Assembly: GCF_006385795.1 (NCBI RefSeq)
Contig: NZ_VFSS01000002.1
Location: 1 to 64,000, forward strand
DNA from: [Mycoplasma] falconis
GTDB taxonomy: Bacteria > Bacillota_I > Bacilli_A > Mycoplasmatales > Metamycoplasmataceae
Reading direction: 5' to 3'
DNA length: 64,000 nt
Shown here: positions 48,526-59,685 of the stretch, piece after piece
Layout of the letters: each line of letters begins with the position of its first letter
Position numbering within the stretch: the first letter of the stretch is position 1
Made by a program: the position numbers and the translations under genes
The notes under the pieces: model-generated
The model's database searches: none
Seen by the model: the letters and a program-made list of their open reading frames with translations, nothing else
Told to the model about the DNA's origin: nothing

Positions 48526-50355
48526 TTATTTAAAAATCTTCTTTCCTAATTCAGTGTATTTGTTCACTTTTTCTTCTAAAAGTTTAAATGCTTGATCATA
48601 AATTGACTCTGAATAAATATCAATCCCTGCGTTTAATAATATCTTGGCAGGTCAATCTATATCACCAGCACTTAAAAATTTATCAACGTAATCTTTTAAA
48701 GCTTGGTCGCCTTGTTCTTTATATTTTTGAAAAAATGCATTAGCTACTATATAACCTAAAGCGTATTTGTAAACATAGAAATGATAATAATAATGAGGTA
48801 CATAAATAGCTGCTACGTTTGAAAGATCTCCCACTTTAACCTTAGCTGGATCAAAAGCATATTTTTTAGTTACGTCTACATACAATCTTTCAAGAGCTTC
48901 GTAGTTATTATATGGTTCGTTTTTATCAATAGCTTCATATAGTTCATATTCGTAATTAGATCATTGAGTTTGTCTTAAAACTGTTCCAATAAAATCATCA
49001 ATACTTTTTTCTAAAATAAAGAATTTTTCTTTATCTGTTTTAGCATTTTTAAATAAATAATCGCTTAATAAAAGTTCGTTAAAAATAGAAGCTATTTCAG
49101 CCAAGAAAATTGGATATTGACTTCTTAATGGGTTTTGATTTTTGCTTGAATAATAACTATGCATTGAATGACCCATTTCATGGCACAAAGTATTAACAGA
49201 TTCTAAAGTATAATCTCAATTCATTAAAATATAAATTTTATCTAAACCATATGCTCCACCGATTGAATAGGCTCCCGATCTTTTGCCTGGTACGTTATGA
49301 TAATCTACTCAATTTTCTTTAATAGCTTTTTGTACTACTTGGTGATAATCGTAAGACATAATTTTAGTTATTTCTTCTAAAATCTTTTGGCCTTCTTCAA
49401 CTTCAAAATGATCTTTAATGTTTACAAGATTCATAGCAGCATCTCATTTTTGCATTTTTTTGTTAAATTTCTTTTCAAAAAATGCTTTATGAGCCTTATA
49501 GAATTTTCTAAAAATGTTTATATTCTTTTGAACTGAACTATAAATAACTTGTAATAATTTTTTATCAACATGATCTGCCGATAGTATTGAATCTAGCGTT
49601 GAAGGATATTTACGATATAAAGCATTAACTGATAATTCTTTAATATGTTGATATAAAGTTTTAGATAATGATTGACGATGTTTGTAATATCCACCAAAAT
49701 AATTTAAATATGTTTCTTTTCTAACTTTTTCGTCTTTATGTTTAGCTAATTGTCTACGAGTTCCGTTAGTAATTTTATATTTCATACCTTTTGATGAAGT
49801 TGCATAACCAAAATCAATTTCACTGTCAGTAATAACACCAAAAATCTCTTCTGGCGAAGGGTTTCCAATTGCTGTATCGTTTAAATAAGTTTCAACATCG
49901 TCTGATAATTTATGATTTAAATTATCTAAAATTGCTTCTAAATCTTTTTTAACATCTTTAAGTTCTGGTTCATTTAATCATTTTTCAATTTTTTCTCTAT
50001 TTTTAGCAATTCTATTAGTTTCAGAACCTAAACGTTTTGCATATTCAGCATTTTTATTTTCAAAAGTAGTTAATAAAACATTATATTTTTCATCAACAAC
50101 ATTAATGCATAATCAATTAGTTAAATAATTACTAATTCGATTACCTAAAACTAACATTTCTTCGTCTAACTTAATTGACGCAGCATAATCTTTTAATGAA
50201 TTATATTTAGAATCTTTGACAGCAATAATCTTGTCAAATAAAGCAAAATACTCTTGCTCTAATTTTTCATAAGTTTTACCTTTTAAAATGTCTTCTAAAT
50301 CTCATTTGTATTTAGATTCAACTTCTTTATAAGAGTTATATTTCTTAATAGCCAT
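48526..50355 (-). CDS. pepF: Oligoendopeptidase F
   Basis: A 609-aa cytoplasmic zinc metallopeptidase of family M3B that cuts short peptides taken up by the cell. The zinc site HEMGH is at residues 392-396, followed by SMHSYYSSK and the downstream Glu ligand in [11 protein letters not shown], all typical of PepF. Length matches the family (about 600). TGA-coded Trp in many places. Its ATG overlaps the apt stop (TAATG), so the two are coupled. Confidence 0.94.
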
Positions 50356-50873
50356 TATTCTCCTTCTTCTACATAAATTAGATTTTCAATTTGATAAGGT
50401 AAACGTTTTCTAGCTTCAGGAAAACCTCCTAGCTCCATTAAAACGATAATTTTTTCAACAATTACACCTTGATCTTCTAAAAGTTTAGTAATCGCTTCAA
50501 GAGTTCCTCCTGTAGCTAAAACGTCATCGATAATAACTGCTTTTTGTCCTTTTTTAACAATGTTTTTTTGGATTTCTAAAACATTTCTACCATATTCTAA
50601 CCCATAAGCACATTGAATAGTTTCACCAGGTAATTTACCCGCTTTTCTAACCATGATGAAAGGCTTATAAAGTTTAGCTGCTACAGGGGTTCCAAATAAG
50701 AAACCTCTAGCATCTGGTCCAACAATAATATCAGCATCTTTTGCCATTTCTGCCATTTTTTCAATTGTATAATGTAAAGCTTCTCCATTAGCTAACAACA
50801 TTGATATATCTTTAAATTTAATACCTTCTTTAGGAAAGTTTTCTACTGTACGTATTAATTGTTTTAAATTCAT
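50355..50873 (-). CDS. apt: Adenine phosphoribosyltransferase
   Basis: Makes AMP from adenine and PRPP. The 172-aa protein starts MNLKQLIRTVENFPKEGIKFKDIS, typical for Apt, and has GPDARGFLFG near residues 53-62 and the PRPP loop AVIIDDVLATGGT near 111-123. Purine salvage fits the deoD gene nearby. Coupled to pepF by a TAATG overlap. Confidence 0.96.
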   Translation of the reverse strand: MNLKQLIRTVENFPKEGIKFKDISMLLANGEALHYTIEKMAEMAKDADIIVGPDARGFLFGTPVAAKLYKPFIMVRKAGKLPGETIQCAYGLEYGRNVLEIQKNIVKKGQKAVIIDDVLATGGTLEAITKLLEDQGVIVEKIIVLMELGGFPEARKRLPYQIENLIYVEEGE

Positions 50874-50943
50874 AATTTAAATTTTATATTACTTTAAATA
50901 TTTAAAAGCAAATATAGCTTAATCTTAAAATAATAAAATCGTG

Positions 50944-50949
50944 TATAAT
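50944..50949 (+). promoter_or_regulatory. rnpB -10 element
   Basis: TATAAT with a TG just upstream (TGTATAAT), 6 nt before the inferred start of RNase P RNA. Confidence 0.6.
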
Positions 50950-50954
50950 CTTTT

Positions 50955-51250
50955 AAGCACGGCTAACTGCTGCAATTTATTGCAGAGGAAAATCCGCTCT
51001 ATCACTTGCTGCGATGCAAGTAGTGTTCATACTAAACCTAAGAAGTTTAGGCACCAAAAGGTGACGACTAGTGCAACAGAGACGAGCTTATTAAGTTAAG
51101 ATGCAACGATGTAAACTCTATGAGATAGAAACCCAAATTTTGGTAGGGGAACCTCAGTAAGGGAATCAAACTAAGCTGGGGATGTCTAAAAAGGCATAGA
51201 TAAATAGTTAGCGCTGTTTTTAACAGTACAGAAAGCGGTTTATAGTGTTA
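50955..51250 (+). ncRNA. rnpB: RNase P RNA
   Basis: Catalytic RNA that removes 5' leaders from tRNA precursors. The universally conserved core is visible: GAGGAAAATCC with following stem near 50986 (P4 5' strand), ACTAGTGCAACAGAGACGA (CR region), GATAGAAACCC, GGTAGGGGAAC, and ACAGAAAGCGG near 51230 (P4 3' strand). The ends form P1 (AGCAC / GTGTT). The order of stems fits the Bacillus-type (type B) class usual in mycoplasmas. Exact ends are inferred from the promoter and terminator. Confidence 0.93.
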
Positions 51251-51274
51251 AGGAGCTGTTTTGCTCCTTTTTAT
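51250..51274 (+). terminator. rnpB terminator
   Basis: AAGGAGC / GCTCCTT stem with a TGTTTT loop and T-rich tail. Confidence 0.8.
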
Positions 51275-51341
51275 TTTCCTTATTTTTTCGTAATTTAGCA
51301 ATTTTATTTAAGCTTAATAATTTAATTAAATTGAGGTTAAT

Positions 51342-52088
51342 ATGAAAGAACTGTTATTATTTTTTACTAAAAAATATAAAGGTAATTGAGTTGATATTTA
51401 TAAGGCAATTAGTAATAAGGAAAAATTAAACGAGGAAGAATACCAAGAAGCTATAAATCTATTTGAACATACCAAAAACTACATTTCAATTATTGATGAT
51501 AATTATCCTATTTGTTTTAGCAATCTAGATAAACCACCTTTTGTTTTATTTTATAAAGGCAATATTGAACTTTTAAATGCTAAAAATAAAATTTATTTAA
51601 CAAGTAATTTTAAAAATGATATTTATAAAAACACTTTAGAAAAAATTGATATTTTAAAAGTTAAACATGATTGCGTTTTCGTTTCTTTTGCTTGAAAAGG
51701 AGAAGAACTAGAAATATGTGAAAAATTAATTAAAAATAATCGTAAATTAATTTTAGTTTTGCCTTGTGGTATTAAAGCTGCTAAAGATTTATTTCCTGAA
51801 TTTATTTTTAATGAAAATGTTTTATTATTAAGTGAATATTGAGACGATTATCATCCGACTAAATTGGCTTTTTATGCTCGTAATCGTTTGTTAACTGCTT
51901 TGGCTAATAAAATGATTATTATTTCGTCAAAAGAAAAAACCTTATTTAGAATTGTTGACGAATTTTTAGCTTATGGCAAGGATATTTATTGTTTTCAACC
52001 GTCGATAAACGAAATTAATAATACAAACAAAGATTTAATAAATTATGGAGCTACAATGATTACTAATTTAAATGAAGTTATTAATTAA
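51342..52088 (+). CDS. dprA: DprA/Smf-like protein, short and degenerate
   Basis: DprA loads RecA on incoming single-stranded DNA in competent bacteria. The 248-aa product keeps family landmarks: YPICFSNLDKPPFVLFYKGN (about residues 61-80) and a late SEYWDDYHPTKLAFYARNRLLTALA segment (about 166-190, normally SEYP-x-n-FPxRNRIIAGLS). The central Rossmann signatures are not intact: the GSR motif reads TSN and no SGxAxGID is seen. Start ATG with GAGG upstream. It is isolated between rnpB and the deo operon. Function may be reduced or changed. Confidence 0.75.
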
Positions 52089-52154
52089 TAACTAAATTTT
52101 TCTTTATATTAAAATTATAGTTGTATGTAGATTTTAATATTAAAGGAGAATTTA
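52089..52154 (+). promoter_or_regulatory. Upstream region of the deo operon
   Basis: AT-rich, with TATATT and TATAGT -10 candidates and a weak stem TTAAAAT / ATTTTAA around 52109-52136. A strong AAAGGAGA ribosome binding site precedes deoD. Confidence 0.4.
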
Positions 52155-52871
52155 ATGACACCACATATTAATGCAAAAGATGGGGCATTTGCTAAATTAG
52201 TATTAATGCCCGGAGATCCTTTACGTGCAAAATTTATTGCTGATAATTTTTTAGAAAATGTTGAACTAGTTTCTAATGTAAGAAATGTATTTATGTATAC
52301 AGGATATTACCAAGGAAACAAAGTATCAATATGTGCTTCTGGAATGGGAGTACCTTCCATTGGAATTTACTCTTATGAATTATTTTCAGAATATGGAGTA
52401 GAAGCAATTGTTAGAATTGGAACAGCCGGATCATTTAGAGAAGATATTAAAAACTTTGAAATGGTTTTAGCAGAATCTGCTTACTCACAAAATACTCCAT
52501 TTAGAGCTAACTTAATTTTAGGAGATAATAATCCAGTTGCTCATCCAGATAAAAATTTAAACGAATTAATTAAAAATAACGCTAAAGAACTTAATATGAA
52601 AGTTCATGAAGAAAGAATTTTAACCGAGGACGCCTTTTACTCAGCTATTCCAATGGAAGAAAGAGTAAAAATGTCAGGTGGTGCTGTATGTGTTGAAATG
52701 GAAGCTTATGCTTTATTTACCGTAGCTGAAAAATTAGGTAAAAAAGCCGCTACTTTATTAACCATTTCAGATAACTTAGTTACAAAAGAATTTACAACCA
52801 GTGAACAAAGACAAACCGCTTTTAAAGAAATGATGAAATTAGCTTTATCATTAGCGAAAGATTTTCAATAA
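52155..52871 (+). CDS. deoD: Purine nucleoside phosphorylase (DeoD type)
   Basis: Phosphorolysis of purine (deoxy)nucleosides to base and (deoxy)ribose 1-phosphate. The 238-aa hexameric-type enzyme starts MTPHINAKDGAFA and has LMPGDPLRAKFIA near residues 18-30, the ASGMGVPSIGIYSYEL segment, RIGTAGSF near 93-100, and the C-terminal VEMEAYALF and TISDN motifs. First gene of the deoD-deoA-deoC-upp operon; its stop overlaps the deoA start (TAATG). Confidence 0.97.
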   Translation: MTPHINAKDGAFAKLVLMPGDPLRAKFIADNFLENVELVSNVRNVFMYTGYYQGNKVSICASGMGVPSIGIYSYELFSEYGVEAIVRIGTAGSFREDIKNFEMVLAESAYSQNTPFRANLILGDNNPVAHPDKNLNELIKNNAKELNMKVHEERILTEDAFYSAIPMEERVKMSGGAVCVEMEAYALFTVAEKLGKKAATLLTISDNLVTKEFTTSEQRQTAFKEMMKLALSLAKDFQ

Positions 52872-54166
52872 TGCGTATTATCGATATTATTAATAAAAAA
52901 GTAGATAACCAAAAGTTATCAAAAGAAGAAATAAGTTTTTTTATAAACGGTTATGTAAATAATGAAATTCCTGATTATCAAGCTTCTGCTATGTTAATGG
53001 CAATTAGACTTAATGGATTAAGTGATGAAGAAACAGCTTATTTAACTGATAGTATGATGCATTCCGGTGAAGTTTTAGATTGAAGCTTTTTAGGCAAAAC
53101 TATTGTTGACAAACACTCAACCGGAGGGGTTGGAGACAAGGTAAGTATTGCTTTATGCCCTATTTTAGCTGCGTTAGGATTAACGGTAGCTAAAATGTCG
53201 GGAAGAGGTTTAGGACACACCGGCGGAACCTTAGATAAATTAGAATCTATCGAAGGCTATAACTTTTTATTAAGTGATCAAGAATTTAAAGATGTTGTTG
53301 AAAAACACAACATTGCTATTGTAGGCCAAAATACAAAATTAGTGCCAGCCGATAAAAAGATATACGCTTTAAGAGATGTTACTGCAACAGTCCAATCAAT
53401 ACCTTTAATTGCTTCTTCAATTATGTCTAAAAAATTAGCTACGGGTTCAAACTGTATTTTACTTGATGTAAAATGCGGAAATGGCGCTTTTATGAAAGAC
53501 ATTGATCAAGCCAAACAATTAGGCAAATTAATGATTGAAATTGGTAAAGCTTTAGGTAGAAAAATTGCTGTTGAAATAACTAATATGGAACAACCTTTAG
53601 GAAGAACTATTGGGAATAAAATAGAAGTTTTAGAAGCAGTAGAAACTTTAAAAGGTAATGGACCAAAAGATTTTACCGAAATAGTTTACTCATCAGGCAG
53701 CACTTTATTGATGCTAGCTAATAAAGCAAACAACGAAGAAGAAGCTAGAATGATGATTAAAAACGTTATCGATTCTGGCGAAGCTTATAATAAATTTAAA
53801 GAATGAATTAAAGCCCAAGGCGGAAAAGTAGAACTTGTAGAAAAAGAAGGATGATTTAATCCGGCTTATAAACATGAAATTAAAGCTGCTGAAAAAGGCT
53901 ATTTGAAAATAAAATCAGCAATTGATTTTGGTTTAGTAGCTATGAAACTTGGAGCAGGTAGAGCTAAAAAAGAAGACAACATTGATTTTGAAGCAGGAAT
54001 TTATTTAAATAAAGCTTCAAATGATTATGTTGAAAAAGGCGATACATTATTTACACTTTATTCTTCAAAACCTATAAATGTAGAATTAGAAAAAGAATTA
54101 ATTAATGCAATAGAATTTAGCGAAAATAAATTTGATATTAAAGAAGTTTTTGCCAAACTTTATTAA
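52871..54166 (+). CDS. deoA: Pyrimidine-nucleoside (thymidine) phosphorylase
   Basis: Cleaves thymidine, deoxyuridine and in many Firmicutes uridine to base and sugar 1-phosphate. The 431-aa protein has the KHSTGGVGDKVS phosphate loop near residues 78-89, the signature SGRGLGHTGGTLDKLE near 110-125 and the DVTATVQSIPLIASSIMSKK segment near 173-192. TGA-coded Trp interrupts the frame near 53083 and 53806. Mycoplasma enzymes of this family act on several pyrimidine nucleosides; specificity cannot be read from the sequence. Confidence 0.94.
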
Positions 54167-54176
54167 AAGGAAAGAT

Positions 54177-54839
54177 ATGAATTTAAATAAATATATTGAT
54201 CACACAAACCTTTCACCATCAGCTACTCACAAAGACATCAACAAGTTAATTGATGAGGCAAAAAAATATGATTTTAAATCTGTTTGTGTTGCACCTTCAT
54301 ATGTGAAATACGCAAAAGAACAACTAAAAAACACAGACGTTTTAGTTTGCACTGTAATTGGTTTTCCACTAGGATATAATGCAACCAGCGTTAAAGTATT
54401 CGAAACCAAAATAGCTATCGAACACGGTGCTGATGAAATTGATATGGTTATTAACGTTGGACGTTTTAAAGAAAAACAATACGAATACGTTTTAAATGAA
54501 ATTAAAGCAATTAAAGAAGCTTGCGGAAACAAAATTTTAAAAGTTATTGTTGAAACTGCTTTACTAACTAATGACGAAATAGCTAAGATTACAGAAATAG
54601 TAAACCAATCAGGAGCAGACTTTATTAAAACTTCAACCGGTTTTTCATATCGTGGAGCATCATTTGATGATGTTAAAATAATGAACGAAAAAAGAAATGA
54701 GAAATTATTAATTAAAGCTTCGGGTGGAATTAAAAACCAAGAAGATGCTTTAAAAATGGTTGAATTGGGAGCAGATCGTCTTGGTACATCAAAATCTGTT
54801 GCAATAATGGAAGGAACAGAAGCTAAAGGTGGTTATTAG
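54177..54839 (+). CDS. deoC: Deoxyribose-phosphate aldolase
   Basis: Splits deoxyribose 5-phosphate to glyceraldehyde 3-phosphate and acetaldehyde, feeding nucleoside sugar to glycolysis. The 220-aa class I aldolase has IDHTNLSP near residues 7-14, IGFPLGYN, DEIDMVINVG near 86-95, KVIVETALL near 122-130 and the Schiff-base lysine in DFIKTSTGF (Lys151). The start is ATG 54177, preceded by AAAGGAAAG; an earlier in-frame ATG at 54132 lies inside deoA without a ribosome binding site. A phosphopentomutase is not in this cluster. Confidence 0.96.
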   Translation: MNLNKYIDHTNLSPSATHKDINKLIDEAKKYDFKSVCVAPSYVKYAKEQLKNTDVLVCTVIGFPLGYNATSVKVFETKIAIEHGADEIDMVINVGRFKEKQYEYVLNEIKAIKEACGNKILKVIVETALLTNDEIAKITEIVNQSGADFIKTSTGFSYRGASFDDVKIMNEKRNEKLLIKASGGIKNQEDALKMVELGADRLGTSKSVAIMEGTEAKGGY

Positions 54840-54841
54840 TT

Positions 54842-55471
54842 ATGCTTAAAATATATCAACATCCATTAATTGACTCTAAACTAACAGCAATGAGATCAGT
54901 TAATACTAAACATCAAGATTTTAGAAGAAACTTAGAAGAAATTTCGTCTTTGATGGTTTACGAAATGCTTAGAGACTATCAAACCAAACCTATAAGTATT
55001 ACAACTCCTATGGGGATGGAATATATTGGACAAACTTATAATAAAGAAATTGTTATCATTCCTATCTTAAGAGCAGGTTTAGGGATGGTAAACGGTATTT
55101 TAAACCTTGTTCCAGAGGCTAGAGTGGGACATATAGGTATGTATAGGAACGAAGAGACAGGTAAAGTGGAAGAATACTTTTTCAAAATACCTGACGTAGC
55201 TAAGGATAGTTATGTAATTATTGTTGATCCTATGTTAGCAACCGGTCGTTCCGCCTCAGATGCTATTACTAAGATGGAAAATTTAGGATTTACAAATATT
55301 AAATTAGTTTGTCTTGTTGGTGTTCAAGAAGGGATTGATAAAATTCAACAAGAACACCCAGATGTTGATATATATTTAGCAGCTAAAGATGCAATCTTAA
55401 ACGAACAAAAATATATTCTACCTGGCTTAGGAGATGCTGGGGATCGTATTTTTGGGACAAAAGATAAATAA
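54842..55471 (+). CDS. upp: Uracil phosphoribosyltransferase
   Basis: Makes UMP from uracil and PRPP. The 209-aa protein has HPLIDSKLTAMR near its start, IPILRAGLGMVNG near 75-87, the PRPP loop VDPMLATGRSASDA near 131-144 and the C-terminal LPGLGDAGDRIFGT. It starts 2 nt after deoC, with its AAAGGTGG ribosome binding site inside deoC. It ends the salvage operon and completes the path from pyrimidine nucleoside to nucleotide. Confidence 0.97.
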   Translation: MLKIYQHPLIDSKLTAMRSVNTKHQDFRRNLEEISSLMVYEMLRDYQTKPISITTPMGMEYIGQTYNKEIVIIPILRAGLGMVNGILNLVPEARVGHIGMYRNEETGKVEEYFFKIPDVAKDSYVIIVDPMLATGRSASDAITKMENLGFTNIKLVCLVGVQEGIDKIQQEHPDVDIYLAAKDAILNEQKYILPGLGDAGDRIFGTKDK

Positions 55472-55480
55472 TAAAAATAA

Positions 55481-55519
55481 TTTAACAGCGATAAAAATGT
55501 TTTATTGCTGTTTTTATTT
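55481..55519 (+). terminator. Terminator of the deo-upp operon
   Basis: AACAGCgATAAAA / TTTTATtGCTGTT with a 3-nt loop and T-rich tail. Confidence 0.8.
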
Positions 55520-55645
55520 GCAAAGTTTTTAAAAAATAAAGCAATAAAATTCGCTTATTTTTCTTAAAAATCAACACAATTTAAAAAGAAAAATAAAATT
55601 AAATAAAGTAAAATTAATTTGTAAACATTTTAGAAAGGAATGAAA

Positions 55646-56608
55646 ATGGCTTACAATAAAGATTCAAATCAAAGAAGATTTTTATTTGCTTTAGACTTAG
55701 ACGGTACTTTATTAGCCGACTCAGGTGCTGGAACAATTCACCCAGAAACTGAAAAAGCTATCAAAAGAGCTGTCAAAGAAGGACACATCGTTTCAATAAT
55801 TACTGGTAGACCTTGAAGATCTACAATGCCAATTTATGAAAAATTAGGATTAAACGCTATTGTTGGAAATTACAACGGAGCGCACATCCATAACCCAGCA
55901 GATCCTTTCTTTATTCCAACTATTTCATATTTAGACTTAAATGAAGTTTTATATATTTTAGGAGATGAAAAAGTTAAAAAAGAAATTTCAAATTATGCAA
56001 TCGAAGGACCAGACTGAGTTCAATTAATGCACCGAGATCCTAACTTGGAAAAAGTTTTTGGATTTAACCAAGCAACTAAATTTAGAGAACAAATAAATTT
56101 AGAAAAACTACCTTTAAAACCTACTGGAATTGTTTTTGATGCTAAAAAAGACACTAATGTTGTTGAACTTTTAACATATCTAAAAAGAAGATACGGAGAT
56201 CTAGGAGAGTTTTCTTCTTGATCTAAAGGAGAAGGTTTAAGCCCTGTATTTGACATTACATCTATTGGTGTCGACAAAGGAAAAGTTATTTCATTAATGA
56301 TGAGATATTACAACATCAACATTGATGACACAGTTGTTATGGGAGATTCATATAACGACGTAAGTATGTATAAAATAGGAAATGTTGGTGTTGCTCCTGC
56401 TAACGCAGAACCTTTAATTAAAGAACTTTCAACCGTTGTTATGGATAAAACAAACAAAGAAGGTGCTGTTGGTTATTTCATTAATGCTTTCTTAGATAAT
56501 CCAGAAGAATATATCGAAATGGGACGTCAAAGAAAAGCAGAAGAAGCAAAAAAATTAAAAACAGTTAAAGCAGATAATTTTTATAATAAAAAAGAAGAAA
56601 AGAAATAA
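55646..56608 (+). CDS. HAD-superfamily Cof-type phosphatase
   Basis: A 320-aa phosphatase of the Cof (HAD IIB) group. Motif I is ALDLDGTLL (nucleophile Asp17, acid/base Asp19), motif II is SIITGRP near residues 49-55, the substrate cap spans about 90-200, the Lys motif is GVDKGKV near 209-215 and motif IV is MGDSYNDVSM near 231-240. The tail after about 275 is lysine/glutamate-rich and longer than usual. Substrate unknown; such enzymes often dephosphorylate sugar phosphates or FMN/PLP. It is followed by rnhC after 1 nt. Confidence 0.88.
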
Positions 56609-56609
56609 G

Positions 56610-57314
56610 ATGACAAACATTGACTATGATTTATTAATTGGGGCAGACGAAACTGGTGTAGGTGATTACTTTACACCAATAGTATTTGTTGCTTGTTATG
56701 TACCTAAGGAAAACATAGAAAAAGTTAAAGAATTAGGTGTAAAAGATAGTAAAAAACTATCTGATATAAAAATAAAAGCAATATACCCCGAATTATTAAA
56801 CTTAGTTAAATATAAAAAATCTATATTAACGCAAAAAGGTTACAACAAACTTATTGAATCTAAAATTAACAATAACGAAATAAAAACCCTATTGCATTTT
56901 CAAACAATTAATAGCTTACAAGATAAAGAAAACTTAAAAGGCTTAAACATCATTATTGATCAATATACTCAAAATGAAGGTATATTAGAAAAACATATTG
57001 TTAAATTATCGAATCTATTTGCAGAAAAGCATGGCTGATCCAAACCTTTATCTAATATTTATTTAGAAACTAAAGCCGAAGATAAATCAATAGCAGTTGC
57101 TTGTGCGTCGATTATTGCTCGTAAAATATTACTAGATTTAATAGGAAAACAAAACCATGAATGAAGTTTTGAATTTCCATTAGGAGCAAGCACTAAGGTT
57201 GACGAAGCAGCAGCAAAATTTATAAATAAATACGGTCTAGAAAAATTAAAGGATGTAGCTAAAATAAGTTTTAAAACTACTCAAAAAGCTAAATTATTAT
57301 CAATGAAAAATTAA
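56610..57314 (+). CDS. rnhC: Ribonuclease HIII lacking the N-terminal substrate-binding domain
   Basis: Removes RNA from RNA-DNA hybrids. The 234-aa protein has the HIII form of motif I, GADETGVGDYFTPIVF (Asp13, Glu14), a VKDSKKLSD segment near residues 47-55, IDQYTQ with the third Asp near 115, and ASIIARK near 166-172. Classical RNase HIII is about 300 aa with a TBP-like N-terminal domain; here the catalytic domain begins at residue 8, so that domain is missing. It is coupled to the HAD gene and converges on the ABC-F gene. Confidence 0.88.
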
Positions 57315-57347
57315 AAAGCTAGCAAATTATTAACGCTAGCTTTTTGT
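57312..57347. terminator. Bidirectional terminator between rnhC and the ABC-F gene
   Basis: AAAAAGCTAGC / GCTAGCTTTTT with an 11-nt loop, T-runs on both strands. Confidence 0.85.
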
Positions 57348-57352
57348 ATATT

Positions 57353-58966
<1,614 letters not shown>

Positions 58967-58976
58967 ATTAACCTCC

Positions 58977-59007
58977 AATAATTACATAAAATGTAATTAT
59001 TATAACA
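58977..59007 (-). promoter_or_regulatory. ABC-F promoter overlapped by palindrome
   Basis: Extended -10, TG-T-TATAAT, on the minus strand (hexamer at plus 58999-59004). A perfect 11-bp inverted repeat, AATAATTACAT / ATGTAATTATT with a 3-nt spacer (58977-59001), covers the start region and reaches the ribosome binding site. Confidence 0.55.
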
Positions 59008-59044
59008 TAAGAGCGTTTAGCAATAAAAACCTCAATATAAAATA

Positions 59045-59077
59045 AAAAATTCTAGCTTGTTTTTAGCTAGAATTTCA
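59045..59077 (-). terminator. Terminator of the small lipoprotein gene
   Basis: AAATTCTAGCT / AGCTAGAATTT stem with a 7-nt loop, T-rich on the minus-strand side. Confidence 0.85.
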
Positions 59078-59079
59078 AA

Positions 59080-59610
59080 TTATTCTTCTGGGTTATAAAC
59101 AATAAAATCCATTTGTTCATAGCCAACTCTTGTTAAACATTGAACCAAGTAATAAAGTTTGATTGTATTAGTATTTTCATCATAATAAAAAGTAATTAAT
59201 AATTTATGCGTGCCTCTACAAAAACTCATGTCGGGTATTTCTAACATAAAATTATCAGTAAAAGATTTATATTTTAAAACTTCATCAGCTTCTTTTCAAT
59301 TAGACCCATTAGGATCTATTTTAGTGCTTGTAAATTCCTTCGGTATTGAAGTAAATAATGTGTTTTTAACGTAATCTTTTTTATCTGATGATTGATCATA
59401 TTTTTTAATTGCACTCGCAGTTGCAGATAAATATAAACCATCTTTAATATATTTAAGTTGTGTTGAACTTAATTGTGATTTTAGTTTACTTGGATCAAAT
59501 GTACTACTTGGATTATTACTTGGTTTATCATTGTTGCAAGATACTGCTACAAGAGGGGTTGCAATCAAAGAAACAGGTATTAAAGAAAAAGCAATATTTT
59601 TTAATTTCAT
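59080..59610 (-). CDS. Small lipoprotein of unknown function
   Basis: A 176-aa lipoprotein. Signal peptide MKLKNIAFSLIPVSLIATPL and lipobox VAVSC (lipidated Cys25) are followed by an Asn/Ser/Pro linker (about 26-40), a short helical region and a C-terminal segment with the strands KLLITFYYDENTNTIKLYYLV. No family recognised. TGA-coded Trp near residue 106. The ATG has no ribosome binding site, and an extended -10 ends only 6 nt upstream, so the message appears leaderless. It is divergent from the M28 peptidase lipoprotein. Confidence 0.8.
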
Positions 59611-59616
59611 ATCTGT

Positions 59617-59637
59617 ATTGTAGCATCGTTTTATAAT
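59617..59637. promoter_or_regulatory. Divergent promoters of the two lipoprotein genes
   Basis: Minus strand: TG-C-TACAAT (hexamer at plus 59617-59622), 6 nt from the ATG of the small lipoprotein. Plus strand: TATAAT at 59632-59637, about 50 nt before the M28 lipoprotein gene, whose leader contains a small stem TAGAC / GTCTA and an AAAGGAG ribosome binding site. Confidence 0.5.
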
Positions 59638-59685
59638 TTTTATGTAGACTTTGCTTATATGTCTATATAAAAGGAGTATTTTTAA

